A DNA stretch of 64,000 nucleotides from Opisthocomus hoazin (Eukaryota; Chordata; Aves; Opisthocomiformes; Opisthocomidae), in assembly GCF_030867145.1 (NCBI RefSeq), contig NC_134419.1, forward strand, positions 72,473,403-72,537,402. The letters are read 5' to 3'. The notes beneath the pieces were generated by a model. The model ran no database searches and was not told where the DNA came from. It saw nothing but the letters and a program-made list of their open reading frames with translations. How positions within the stretch are numbered: the stretch's first letter is position 1; each line of letters opens with the position of its first letter. This document shows, in pieces, positions 23,461 to 36,059 of this stretch. The position numbers and the translations under genes are program-made.

Positions 23461-26400
23461 CTTTTCGCAGCATGAAAGGGCTGGAGGGAAAGGTGCGAGT
23501 TTTGAGCCCAGTCACTGCTCTGAGCTGCTGAACACAAATCGCATCCAAGAGTTTTAGGCCGAACTCACTGCAAACCCATATTTAATATCGGACCTGAGCC
23601 AGTTCCTGCCAGAAAACAGCTCCCATATCCCTTAGGAAAAAGATGGTTCAAAATCGGACACCCAGCCATCATTAAAAAACAGCTCTTTCGTAAACAGATA
23701 CCAAAATGAGCAAGAAGAGGCATCCTGAAATATCACGAATCTTTCGTGACAGCAACCGACACCAAGAGCTGCTCAGGGAATTTGGACCTCTGAGTTCCCA
23801 AAGGAAGCGCCTGCAAATTCTGCCCCTTCTCAACAATTCACGAGACTTCACCAATCCTGCGCCTGCGGAAAGCCTTAATAAATCATGAATGAAAGAAATC
23901 CTTCCTCCGAGTAACAGTTCTCTCTTAATCAGGACTTCTATAGCAAGAAATTGTTCCATTAAGTTTAACATCTTCCCTGCAGCCAAAGAGTATTTTTAAA
24001 GGGGAAAAGCTAGCCATGAAAAAAACGCTTCACTGACTGCTGGGAGAAGAACATCTGCTTAAAATGGAGCACAAATATTTCAAATCACTCAGTGACGAAA
24101 ATAACGATAAACTGTAAGAGTTATAATGTATATGAATGTCGCACTATTTTAAGTATAAACTATAATGTCATCAACTGCCATATAACTATATGACACGAAA
24201 ATAACCGTTAGAGGTATTTTTAACATTTAAATTCCATTATATTTCAATGACTTCATTTGGTGAGGATTTTTATTGAGTGAAAGCTGGGACAGCTTTCACA
24301 TCTTCTGCTGCATTCTGCTGCTGCATTACTGAAACCAACAGGAGCTTTTTTCCTGACTGGAGTAAGAACTGAACTTTACGGCTGCAGTCAAAGGGCGGGA
24401 TCTTAGATCATCCTGATGAAAGGTAGGCATTTTGAATTGCGAAACACAGGTTTTGACAACTTCTGATCAAATTAGTATCTCAAGGCAGTTATCAAATGAG
24501 TAGACAATATCATACTCTGCTGCCCTGAAAATACACACTTGTACGCTTTCAAGGTTTTTTTAAACCTGAATTTCCTGCTGTGCACGGTTAAACAGGTGTG
24601 ACGTTTCGTTCCCGTGAGGTGTCACTCCAGAAGACCTGCATTTCAACAGCCAGAGCTGCTGGTGCTGTATCTGCAGCATGGCTTGCACACTGCTTGGAGT
24701 TCCTTTCAGATGAAATACAGCATCGAGTTAAGACGACCACGTTGACTGATGTAACACATGATAGCGCCGGCATAGTCGGTTATATTTGACCAATGAAAAA
24801 TCCTCATTCTTTCCACAATATTCAGCAGGTTCTGCAATTTTTCTCTCAACAGGAGACAAAATGTTAGGTTACAGAACCCTTAAAATTCCCTGCTGGATCT
24901 CACAGAATCTGCAAGTCCCACCCTGCGGGGAATGCCACTTTCCAGCAGTCTCTGCACATTCCCTGAAAGAGTTCAAATTCTTTACACCAATTGAACACAT
25001 TTCTCGTCTGGTTTGAATGGCAGACTGAATGGAGACACTTGAGAGTTCTTGGTCGCAGACATTCTAATTGATCTCTTGGCTGCAGTATACTGTAATTTGT
25101 ATGGAAATATGCATTTCCCTGTGTAGGCTGTCCTGCAGTGGACTAAGCATAGTCATGTCACCTAACAAGAGCACTTTATGAACCATAATTTTCTCTGTTC
25201 AAATTATATCTCTCAACTTAGGAGGTACATGAAGAACCTTTCCATATACACACACACAGGAGAGAACCTGTCAAAACATGTAGCTTTGATAACATTGACT
25301 CAAAACCTGAACGCTTAACAAGAGCTCTCTATGAAATAAATGGGGAAGACGCTAAAAATCACGTTTTCTTAGGCTAAAGTGCTTTCCACAGTATCTGTAA
25401 GACAAATTTAGCTGTGGTGTTTGCAGTGCAAATCTCATTAGGTAGGCTGGTAAGTTATGCACGCAGAAACAGACTTCTGAGGATTGTTCTGCAAAGAGGG
25501 GGAATTGGCAGCATACAGAGCACTTCCCTTCCCACTCCCTGTGCTGTGGGATCTGGTGAATCCCCAGCTGTGTGACAAAGCAGACCTGTCAAGTCTCATG
25601 CACCGACTCATTCTTTTGTATCACACTCTGTCACCGCCGGCATTGCACATTTTCATAGGGCAGCACCACGGCTTCTCTCCCACTTTTGGATCCCGCACAT
25701 CGGACGCAGGTGGTCAGTCTGATCCGTGATTATCTGACCAGCTGCATCTGATGTCTGGGTCAAGGAGCAAAAGAAAGGTCACGGTACTGGCGCTGCAGCT
25801 GGGGAATGTGCTGTTTAGCAAGACCCAGTGCTGACAGGAGCCCTGCTAGAAGGCGTGCTCCCCTCTTAAGGCTGTGTGCTGCAGGATTCAGCTCTTTAAT
25901 GGCTGGACATATGCTTATCGCTTAACCTTGCACAGAAATGTGTGCCCCAGCACATGGAATCTCACATGTCCGAAGACCAGAGACTTAAGAGGTCTGTATT
26001 GATAGGCTTAGCTTTCTCATGAAATTTCTGCAAGAGAAAGAGATACGATGAGAACTTGGCAATCTGGCTGATATTTCTTCAAGAAACCTTTTGTTGACCC
26101 TGCCTTTTCCCTTATGCCATTATTGGTCAGCTCTTGAAGACACAGAAACAACAACATGAATTCTGATCTTTTTCTTTTCTCTTTGATTTACAGAATATAA
26201 AGGTAATAAGGAAGTACTTATGGTGAAGGTAACGCTTGTGAATTGATTTATGCCTACTTATGAGTCTCTCTTTATGGCAATCAAAAATGACGTTTCATAA
26301 ATACATGTTTGTATGCAGTTACTTAAAATGAAAAAGGCGAGTATTTCATTGCTCAGGTTTTAAATGTCATCCACCCAAAAAAAGCACTGTAAACATTTTA

Positions 26401-26962
26401 GCTGCTCTCAGTAGAGAAGGCCAGTGACTGACATATTAAAAGCCTCAAGGCTGCAGTTATTTACAAACTCTGATTTTCTAGATTCTTCCACATGTTCAGT
26501 TCCCTTCCTCATCGTCAACCTTCCCACTGTATTTCGTTGACAGGCATGTTAACAACAATTTTGGTTATTCCTAACATTTCTTTCTTCGGCCTAATTTTTC
26601 ATCACCTTTAGAACTATGTCAAGACCAAGAACTGAGAAATACCTCTACGCAGAGAGCCTCCATATGGTTTCGTGTACCATTTATTCCACACTGATGGATG
26701 CAGCAGGCTTCCATCAATGCACGTGATCCTCTGTGGGATTCCCATAAAACCAGGAATAGCACTGCATAAACAGAGGCGTAATAAATTTGTACATTTTAAC
26801 AATTTTCGTCACAAATATAGCCCAAAAAAATCCAGTAAAATAAGGCTGAGGAAAAAATTAGATATGCTATGCCTTTACAGTAATTAGGATCTTATGGTTT
26901 ATTTGACAGAAGAACTCCCTTTGGCAGAATCTCCATTGACAACCACAGTTAGCTTAGAGTAT
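23461..26962. other. Intergenic DNA, no gene recognised
   Basis: A 60-codon plus-strand frame starts 250 bp after the CpG island (23706-23888, beginning MSKKRHPEISR). It has an acceptable start context but no recognisable homology, and I do not call it a gene. The rest is ordinary AT-rich sequence. Confidence 0.5.
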
Positions 26963-27492
26963 TGCCCTGTTTTTGGCTGGGGTAGAGTTAATTTTCTTCC
27001 TAGTAGCCGGTATAGTGCTGTGTTTTTGATTTAGTATAACATTGATAACATGCTGATGTTTTAGCTGATGCTAAGTAGTGCTTATACTAAGACAAGGACT
27101 TTTCAACCTCCCTTGCTCTGCCAGCAAGGGTGTGCACGGGAAGCTGGGAGGGGACACAGCCAGGACAGCTGACCCAAACTGACCAAAGGGATATTCCACA
27201 CCATATGATGTCGCACTCAGTATATAAATGGGGGAGTTGGCCAGGGGGTGGTGATCGCTGCTCAGGGACAGGCTGGGCATAGGTCAGCGGGTGGTGAGCA
27301 TCTGCAATGTGCATCACTTGTTCTGTATATTCTTTTATTACTATTTTCTCTTCCTTTGCTGTCTTTTTAAACCGCCTTTACTTCAGGCCATGGGTTTTAC
27401 TTTTTTCCAGCTCCCTCCCCCATCCCACTGCATTGGGAGGTGAGCGAGAGGCTGCGTGGTGCTTAGTTGCCAGCTGGAGTAAAACCATGACA
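26963..27492 (+). mobile_element. Solo LTR of an endogenous retrovirus (bird ERVL-like type)
   Basis: The sequence matches a widespread bird LTR type. It has a 5' part with GGCTGGGGTAGAGTTAATTT, a middle with GGGAGGGGACACAGCC and CTGACCAAAGGGATAT, a TATA box (TATATAAATG at 27221) and a 3' end with GCTGCGTGGTGCTTAGTTGC running into CCATGACA. The ends are TG...CA. The flanking pentamers AGTAT and AATAT differ at one base, consistent with an old 5-bp target-site duplication. No internal retroviral genes follow, so this is a single LTR left by recombination. The usual polyadenylation-signal position reads TTTTTAAACC, apparently mutated. The family name is from memory of the sequence type, so subfamily is not assigned. 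Confidence 0.85.
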
Positions 27493-29273
27493 AATATCTT
27501 ATTTGTTGGAACACAGACATCTGTTCTTTAAGGCATTTAATCTTTCACTACACATAAAACCCACAATCCTTATATGTAAGGGGGACTTCTGATCTTAGAG
27601 ATCAGTCATTCCTATTACATTGCTTGGCTCTCTATTACTAATGTGCAATTGCATTTATTCTTTATGTACTGAACCTGAAACATCTGCTAGGCTGGAAAAT
27701 CTTCTTTGTGCATTTTTTAAATTTCATTACATCTAGAGGTGCAAACACAAAAAGCATTAGAAATAATATAAGGTCCACTCTATCACAAGTAATCAAATAC
27801 AATTAAAATAATAATGTTATTTTTTATGTAACAGTGGATAAATCCCAAGCAGACATTCTTAAAAGTACTGATTCACACTAAAACCTTTGAAATGGAATGT
27901 GCAAGTTTTGCTGTCCATCATAAAAGGTAGTAAGCAGTGGCAATGTGTTGTAGAAAAAATTTGAAAATGAAAAGAGTCAAATACTTCAAGAATTCAAAGT
28001 ATGTTTCAAAGACAAGTAGGTGTATCAATAACCGCCCCCTTCCCCCCCAGTGTGTGAGAAAACTGTATGAGTATTCAGAGAAGTCATGAATTAACCCCAT
28101 GCTTAACCTTCTATAGCAGTCTATCAGCAATACCGTTCTGCAGAACGTAACATGTATCTGCTGTCTCTAAGTATTTTCCTCTCTAGGTACAGTATTTTCA
28201 GCTACCATTGTTGACTGCTATTTCTGATCGAAGTGAAATAAAAATTATCCCCTGCAGATATTGTTCACCCTGTCTTTTCTCCTATGGTCAAATGAACCCA
28301 GACATTCATGAGTAAAAACAGCTGTCAAAATTCCACACGAGGTCTGAATCCATAGTTATCAGTCTCCACTCAAGAACTTCAGCTTTCCTGTTCCCATAAC
28401 CCCTTGATTTTATTTGCCACGTTTCACCCATAATATTCCACTCACTGCCTTTGGAACAATGCAAATATGTTCACGTGCTGCCACCAGTGACAAGAACTGA
28501 ACTTGGTCTTCAGAGTGATTGTAGTCTCGGAGTGCTAGGCTGCACCTACCTCCCACAATGTGGCTTCCGCAAAACAAAACAGGTGGGAAGTAGCTTGGCA
28601 TTTTGGCTGAATGTAAAGCTGTACCCTGCATGCAAGAAGGGCTTAAAAAATCTTAACGAGATCTCCAGAACAAAACTCCCCTTCTACAAACATTCCCACC
28701 AGTTTCCTTCTCCTTTCTTAGATTTGCTCACAGCTCTACCAATAGCTGATCTTACACATCTACTTCAACATCAGTGGAAGAAGGAATAGGATCTACATTT
28801 CCAGTCCATCTTTGAGTAATGCATCCACATGCTTCCACTTAGAAGGCAAAATGCTATTGGAAATGTTTGGCAGATAAGCCATCTTGTGCAGAAATCAATG
28901 TTTTATGTATCATGTTGGCTGTGTGTCCCCTGCTCTGCACACATCGGAACTAAAAACAAAGGAACATCCTCACTTCCCAGTCCTCAACAATCTTCCCTCT
29001 TCTTTCTCCCCTCTCCCCCCAGTTTTTCTAGTAGGTTAAGCATTTCTCCCCTACCAGCACAGAAGGCAGCCATAAGAGAATCTCATTTGTATGCAGTACA
29101 TCACAATGAGGTAACTCTATTAAACCTTTCCTGGCTTCTGGATTTGCAGTCAAAAAAACAGCTTAATTTTAAGGATCCGATTATGATTCTTATTACATTC
29201 CCATCATAATAAAGGACTCAGATATTACATTTCTGTCTTTATTAAATTATAATCTATGTTATCAACACAACAT
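27493..29273. other. Intergenic DNA, nothing recognised
   Basis: AT-rich sequence without recognisable exons. A 112-codon frame (28451-28789, plus) has no detectable family resemblance and no splice context. Confidence 0.6.
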
Positions 29274-29384
29274 GGGACTTTGAGCAACCCGGTCTAGTGG
29301 TAGGTGTCCCTGCCTGTGGCAGGGTGGTTGGAACTAGATGATCTTTAAGGTCTCTTCCAATCCAAACCATTCCATGATTCTATG
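29274..29384 (+). mobile_element. CR1 LINE, 5'-truncated 3' end
   Basis: About 110 bp match the 3' untranslated end of avian CR1: GAGCAACCCGGTCTAGTGG, AGGTGTCCCTGCCTGTGGCAG, GGAACTAGATGATCTTTAAG and the terminal CCATGATTCTATG. It is severely 5'-truncated, as most CR1 copies are. An exact 10-bp direct repeat, TCTATGTTAT, lies at 29253-29262 and 29379-29388, overlapping the 3' terminus. Confidence 0.95.
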
Positions 29385-32300
29385 TTATTTTGGATGTACA
29401 GAACCTTATTTACTTAGTTTCTCCAAGCAAAAATGAAAAGTATCATTCTTGAAAGCTTTCTGATTTTTTCCGTCCCCAAAATGTAATTGGTTTTATTCTG
29501 CTATTGAATGTAAAACAGCTGGACAAGAGAAAAAAAGGAGGGAGAAGGTGCTCCAATGGCCAGGATTAATTAATCAAAGAAAGAGGATATCCATGCCTCC
29601 TATTGCAGGTTTGCAACTCTGTATTTTGCTTCAGTGGATCCTTAGCAAAATCTAGAAATAGACACAGGACAGGGAAATGAAAAACAAGAATGTGGAGGCT
29701 GCTCTTTGTTTGGGTTTGATTCTAGCTTCCTCCTATTATTTTCCTCCACTCTTTCAAAACAAGGAAAGAAAAGATACACACCACATGAACCAAATTTATG
29801 CTCATTTCTATTTTAAAAGAAGATTCATTCCTATTTTTTTTTAATACTGTAGAGCCTGAACACTCAACTAACCCACTGTGTTTAGGTTTCCCTGAGTGCT
29901 TCACAGAGATTTGTTAAAGATATAAAATAGCATACTAAACAATGAAAGAGCTTGTTTCCCCAACCATTTTTGTTGAAAGCTACTTTGTATATGTTCCTAT
30001 GCAACAAAAATTAAGTTTATGTGTAGGTGTTCCATGTTTTTACAAACTCTACACTCCTTAGTTGTTATAAGATTAAAACAATTTTCTCCCTCAGTAAATG
30101 CTTCCCTTGAAAACCACTGGAAGCACATAATTCATCTGTCCATTTATAGCTTCTATTTGCTTCTAGGCACTGAGAAACTGCTGATTGTGATTGTTGTTTT
30201 CTCTTTTAAGAAGCCAATGTTGAACAAGTGACAGATAAGACAATTTAATGTTTCAGTGACCATACAGATCAATTTTTCATTTATTCTGAAGTTTAAAAGA
30301 AAAAAAAAGATCGGCAACCAAGGTACGATTGCAGGGATTTTGTTTAGCAAATTATTCTTCTATACCCAGAAAATTTAACAGGCACTCTCATTAAACCTGC
30401 AGGGAGTTTTAAGGTAGCTTTAGTCCTAATATTTTTCAAAAAATGCATTCAAAGATTTTTCCCCTGAATCATTTTCTTCTCTATGGAATCTATCAGAAAG
30501 GTTTGGAGATACAGTACAAGTCTTTAACTGTGAATAACAGAAAAAAAAAAAAAAAAGAAATGTATTACCACAAGCTGCAGAAGATCTCAATAAAAAGACA
30601 GATAAGTGAAAAGGGAACATTGTGTGGTTTCTCTATTGGACAGAGAAATGGAAAAACCACACATACTTGTGAAAGTGTTTGTATGCAAAAGGTACAGGAT
30701 TGGTATCAACTATTAGCACTTACCCATTCCATACAAGTCATTGTAGGGTGACGGACACCTGATCTGCTCTTTCCACTGACTTTATTTCTTCCTGTTTTTT
30801 CTCCCTGTAGACCTCTGCCTCCTGTCCCTGCAGGACCCAAGCGTGCCATCTGATGTGCAAACCTATTAAGCAAGCCAGCATTATAGCATCTTATGTGGGC
30901 TAGAAAAGCGTGTGTACTCAGCCCACTCCCGACTGGGTCCTAGCAATATGATGGCTGCACACTTCATACAGGCTCAAACATGAAGGCACTAAACACTGGA
31001 GCAGTCTGTTGTTCTACATGCAGGAGACCCTTCTGGAGAGAGGAGGGGGCCTTACGTGTCTGACCTGGCTCTCCTCAGAAAGATTAGGGATAAAGCACAC
31101 CTAAGTCAAAATCTCCCTCTTTCCCTTCATTCATAAGGAGACTGAACATAGATGACAAGACTGTTCACCGGTACCCAATCCCGCTGTCCAATAAGATGGC
31201 CCTCGCAGGAAGTTATGCAGTCTTCATGCTATGATCGCACAAGAATCTGAAAGACAGCTAATCAACAGTGAACAGTCAACAGTGAACAGTCAACAGTGAC
31301 ATCTAAATTGCTATCAGTAATATTCAGTGTTTTCAGCTTACTGAAAATTTACTTAAAATTTACATCAAGGATTTTACAGCGATATCCCAAGCAATCTTAT
31401 GAAAGTCCTGGAGATACCATGTCGGTTTACATTCACAAGTCTTCTTGCCTTTGCAACTTTTAACATTAGGGACTCAATAAAATTCCTAGAATTTTAGATT
31501 CAGAAATGTAAGAAGCAATCCTAGAGATAAACCTGTTCACCTTTTTTTGTTATTATTTTCACACATAACATGAAAGCTACTAAAACCAACAGAAAATTCC
31601 CATCTTTGCTCCTTATCAGGCAAAAGCTTTTCTGCCTTTGGGCTAAGTCCTACTCATTTTAGAATTTTAAACCCTACAGACACAGATCTGTGAGAGCAAT
31701 TCAGAACATGAGTCTGTAGGTAATAATTTTGCCCAAGTATTCACTACAAGATTTTTCCATGGGCTTAACTGCTATTCTCATGTTTAAAAATGTTACAGAT
31801 CTTAAACCGTATTAATGAACATGTTTCTATGCAAGTTTTGCAGTATAATAGATTTACATCACTATCAGTACCCTAAAAATAACCTTTGGCTCTGCTAAAT
31901 GCTAGAAGCAGACTTTATTGCCTCATATACTACTCTTCACCACTTAATTAACTACCACAAAAGCTAATTAATTAGACATCACAATCTCTAATCATTCTGG
32001 AATTTGCTCTGTTATGTTCAGCTGGAATATCCTCTTTCCTCAACAGACCCCCTAAAGTTTAGATAAAGACAATAAAGCATTCTGGGTTTTTCATTCTCAT
32101 CTTTCCAGATACTCAAGACCAGGGTGGGAATATTTTAGATCGATTTAGTACAGATTTTCCCTATTTAACTCCGGCCTTACTACAATAGATGTTTCTGCGA
32201 GCTTGGAAGGCTTCAGCCTGTTTCAGTGTCAGTGTTCTAACATTTTAACCTAAATTTGCCAAAAAATCATTCTTAAGAAGTCAAGAAGAATTCCAGCAGC

Positions 32301-35300
32301 TTAACTCAATGACTGCCTACTGCTGATGTATCACAACATGCACGTCACATGCGCAGGTATTTTGTGAAGCAACTTATCAATTAAACTCTAAAGCTGTAGG
32401 TCCAAAATTTTAAACGGTTTTGTCAACAAGATGCAGCCAGCCTGCAAAGCCAGCCTGTGTATCGTGGTGGAATGAAAGTACCAATGAGAAACAAGCTGAT
32501 AAATTGGTTTAACTAATCATTAAAACCCATCTAGTATAATCGTTTTAGCTGATCTCATTTAAGTCATTCCGCGAAGCTGCCAAGAGAGTTCAGGGACAGG
32601 TCGATCTATTCGCATCATGCAAGGATCAGGCAGATAAAATCCGATCTGTTACCTGAGCATTCTTGCATTTATATGTAATTATTCCCTGTTGTTTTAAAGC
32701 TTCCATCTGGAGGAAATAAATCTGTTCTGCTCCCGACCTTTTCAGACCTCATGTCACTGTATTTAGCTTTAACAGATGAATTCTACTGATTTGATATGAA
32801 GATAGAAATAAAAGATTGAAAACATGAAAAGAGTGGAAAAATACAGAATCATTAAAGCCTTGAATCACTGCTAACTGCAGGTCAGTGGGTGAATCTTCAC
32901 TAGATTCATGGGTCACTGATCAGGCCTCACAGTTTGTTCCTGCCCTAAACTGCAAAAGAGTTAAAAAGACTCTGTTAAGAAGGTGACTGGCACTACCTTC
33001 CCCTAATGTGCAAGTCAGTGAGAGCAGGAAGGACTGCCAACACACACTGTATCTCCAAGGTCATGACTACTCCTAACGGACAGCTATAGTCTAAAATAAG
33101 TACCAGTTCTGAGTGACATTGAGATCTACTTTGTGGAAGCAAGAGCAATTGCTCTGAGCAGTTGAGGATTTCTGCAGAAGAACAGAATTCTTCCTGTTTG
33201 TGCATGGCTTTTCTTCCTGTTGTTGGTCAGACTGAGTAACTCAACCACAACTTTCTTGCAGAATCACATGCAAAACACTTCAATAAAGGGATTTATTCTT
33301 CCTTTGTAAACAAACAAACAAAAAAAGGACAAATCACAACAATCAATAAGAAATAATTAAAGAACTTCTCCAAACAACACACACATGTACTAGCTAGTCA
33401 CAAAGAAAGGAAGCAACTAAACTTTTGCAACGGGAATATTCAGCTTGGGCATGCATTTTATGCTTAAGGAGTAAACTGGTGAAGAAACATTTCTGCGTCT
33501 TATAAATGGAGAGGAAATTCAGAGCAAAACCTGACTGTCTGCTCCTGGTTCAATTCACTTTGTCTACTTTATGAAGATAAACTACAAGGCAGGATGCTTG
33601 GATTGATGTACCCTGCAGGTTAATATAACCCTACACAGGCTGGAGTAGGCTACAGCAGCATGAATTTCTTGGCATATTCCTAGAACAGTACAGAGCAGAG
33701 GAAACGTGCTTGCAGACCAGCCTTGTCCTCCCCACATACCCATCTTAAAATTCATGAATTACACATTTTAGGCTATTTGATGTGCTGCAATATGTGGATA
33801 CAATAAAATACAGAGACAAAGACAGATTTCAGTAGCTGTTTTTTAAAAAAATCAGCATTACCTTCATAGTGTTCTGCATTTTATCACTATTTTCATCATT
33901 TGAATAACTTCTCATCACTGCTTCAGCTTATCAGGAACTGCACTTTAAGATGTTAAAAACTTGTATTTGATGTATATATTTTTTCAATAACTGATTTGTA
34001 TGTTATATCACATGAACAGCAAATACATTTTTCCAGCGTGCAACACAAACCAATTCCCTACACTTTCAGATATACATGCACTTCTGAAACGTGCTGAGGA
34101 CCTGCATATTTTATGACAGTAGACACCAAGTCAAACTACATATGAAGACAGAGGACAGAATGCAGAAAAGTATGGTTTGATATTATCAAATTGGTAATTA
34201 GTATTTTTGGTATTACCAGTGCACTTTTGCATAATCATAATGCTCGCATTCAAACTATCCGGCAAACAGTTTGGGTACTTTCATTGTCACCAACTTTGCA
34301 GAAAGAGTCAACATGACTAAAGAAGGCTAAAATTCTTTTAGACTGCAGAACATTAGCAATACAGCAAGCATTCTGCTTCATGCTCTTTGACTCCAAGTAT
34401 CAACAAAATAGCTCTACATTCATAAAACAAGGAAAACTACTTTTTCAAAAAGATCATCTCAAAAGGAAAAGCATCCCCTCTGCAAATCACCCTGTAGGCT
34501 TGCCACCTAGCCAGCAACTGTCTTGCACACCAAGTTCTTTTTATGACAATGTGATGAAAATCGGATACACACTAGAAAGCCAGAAAGTAGATTAGACAAG
34601 ATATTGACTAACATGATTCTTTATATTTGCTAATTAAATTTTCTCCTGAAGGAAATGCATTACCTTCCTATTTCAGTATTAATCTGTTTTGAAAGATAGG
34701 AATATTGTCTTCATAAACTATGTAACAATACTTTTAGGTCTCCCTATTCAAAATGTCTTGCTGCTATAATAGTTGTCCTCACTGAAGATTATTTTTTTTT
34801 AAATATTGGAATGAAATTACACTTCAGCTGTTCTTGCTCTAATAAAGTATAACTGCTTCTCAGCTGTCAGTTCTAATTTTCTACTGTTTCATAGCTAAAA
34901 TTTTGCTGAATACAACAGAAGAGTATCTGTTTTCTCTAGAGCCAAATTTCTTTTGAGTGGTCTTCTGGATCAGAGATAAGGAGAAAAACAAAAAAGTGTT
35001 TAACATCATTAGTAAGGATGCAACTGCTTCCTATTATAGCCTTCCTGGTTAAAAAAAAACAAACCACACCCTATCATTATGACTACAACTATCAAGTGTT
35101 ATAATTTCCTTTATTGTTTCCTGTCCTTAATATTACTGAGCATTATTAACCAGCAGTCTGTTATTATCCAACTGCTACCTGTACTTCAGCAGTGGTTTCA
35201 TTCCACAGAGGCCAAAGCAATTCCTGCATGTGGTGACTTTTATGTAAATAGGGAACAGCTAAATTCACCAGCTTAAACTGAGAAGTCTGAAATGTAGTTC

Positions 35301-35662
35301 TAAGATCTGAAAACGAGGACATCTTCTGAAAATTAGATCCATCTTAAAGAAAACTAGTAAATTATTGCAGTCTTGATCAGTCTAATGCTTTGTGCCATTT
35401 CTTGGTGAAGCATTTTGAAATCTTGTCAAGACACCTAAAGCTGGCCAACTATCAAAAGCATGTAGCCACGTATGAACACTGTCAGTGTGCTACTACGAAA
35501 CAGGCGAGGTCAAAGCAAAACTTTATTCTATTTTTCTTGTTGCTTTTCAGGAAATTTTTTTACTACAGTAGCCATGAAATAAAATTTTAAACATGTTCTC
35601 TGCTTTTTTTCGTGACTGTGGAAGCATTATGTGGCTTTGAGGGCTAGTCAGGACGTTTTGAT
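29385..35662. other. Intergenic AT-rich DNA, no gene recognised
   Basis: No exon-like feature was found. It contains a 16-base A run (30541-30556), a 14-bp tandem repeat (31263-31299) and a stretch of unusual, non-repetitive sequence at about 32400-32790, discussed as possible conserved regulatory DNA. Confidence 0.6.
31263..31299. repeat. 14-bp tandem repeat, 2.6 copies
   Basis: The unit CAACAGTGAACAGT occurs at 31263-31276 and 31277-31290, followed by a 9-base partial copy. All copies are identical, so the array is young. Confidence 0.9.
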
Positions 35663-35887
35663 GGATATGTTTAATATACCTTAATAATAAGGGACAGGTT
35701 TGCAACAGAGAAGTAGAAAAGATTTTATTAATGGAAGAATCTGCATTTATTCCTTCTCCTTTTCATATCTGGACTGCCCAGTGTCTGGTTTCTGGAACCA
35801 GTGCTGTTTCTGCACCAGTGCCTAAGGTTTATTTGGTGGGGGGGGGGGGGGGGCGGGAAGGGAGAAGGACTGCTAATGATCTCCCAG

Positions 35888-36051
35888 AGATAAATGAAAT
35901 TGCTGATTTAGTCAAGCTCATTCTTGACCTTGACACAAGACGGGACAGGCAAAGGGAAGAGCTCAAAATAGAGCAAGTGAAAGAAAGGAAGATCAAACGA
36001 ATGCTCAGGTCTGGCCAAGACCCCCCTTACATTCAGCTAACACCTGGCTGA
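35888..36051 (+). CDS. Unrecognised candidate terminal exon (charged helical C-terminus)
   Basis: From an acceptor-like CTCCCAG (AG at 35886-35887, with a TGCTAAT branch-point-like string 14-20 bp upstream) to TGA at 36049-36051, the frame reads about 54 codons. It starts EINEIADLVKLILDL, passes through a strongly charged stretch (RRDRQREELKIEQVKERKIK) and ends DPPYIQLTPG. Composition and hydrophobic spacing look like a real amphipathic helix or coiled coil. The same frame stays open leftwards to an ATG at 35731, giving 106 codons, but that part includes a poly-G run read as glycines and looks non-coding. I do not recognise the family. It may be a terminal exon of an undescribed gene, an exon of a spliced transcript in this interval, or an old gene fragment. 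No partner exon was identified. Confidence 0.3.
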
Positions 36052-36059
36052 GTTAGAAA

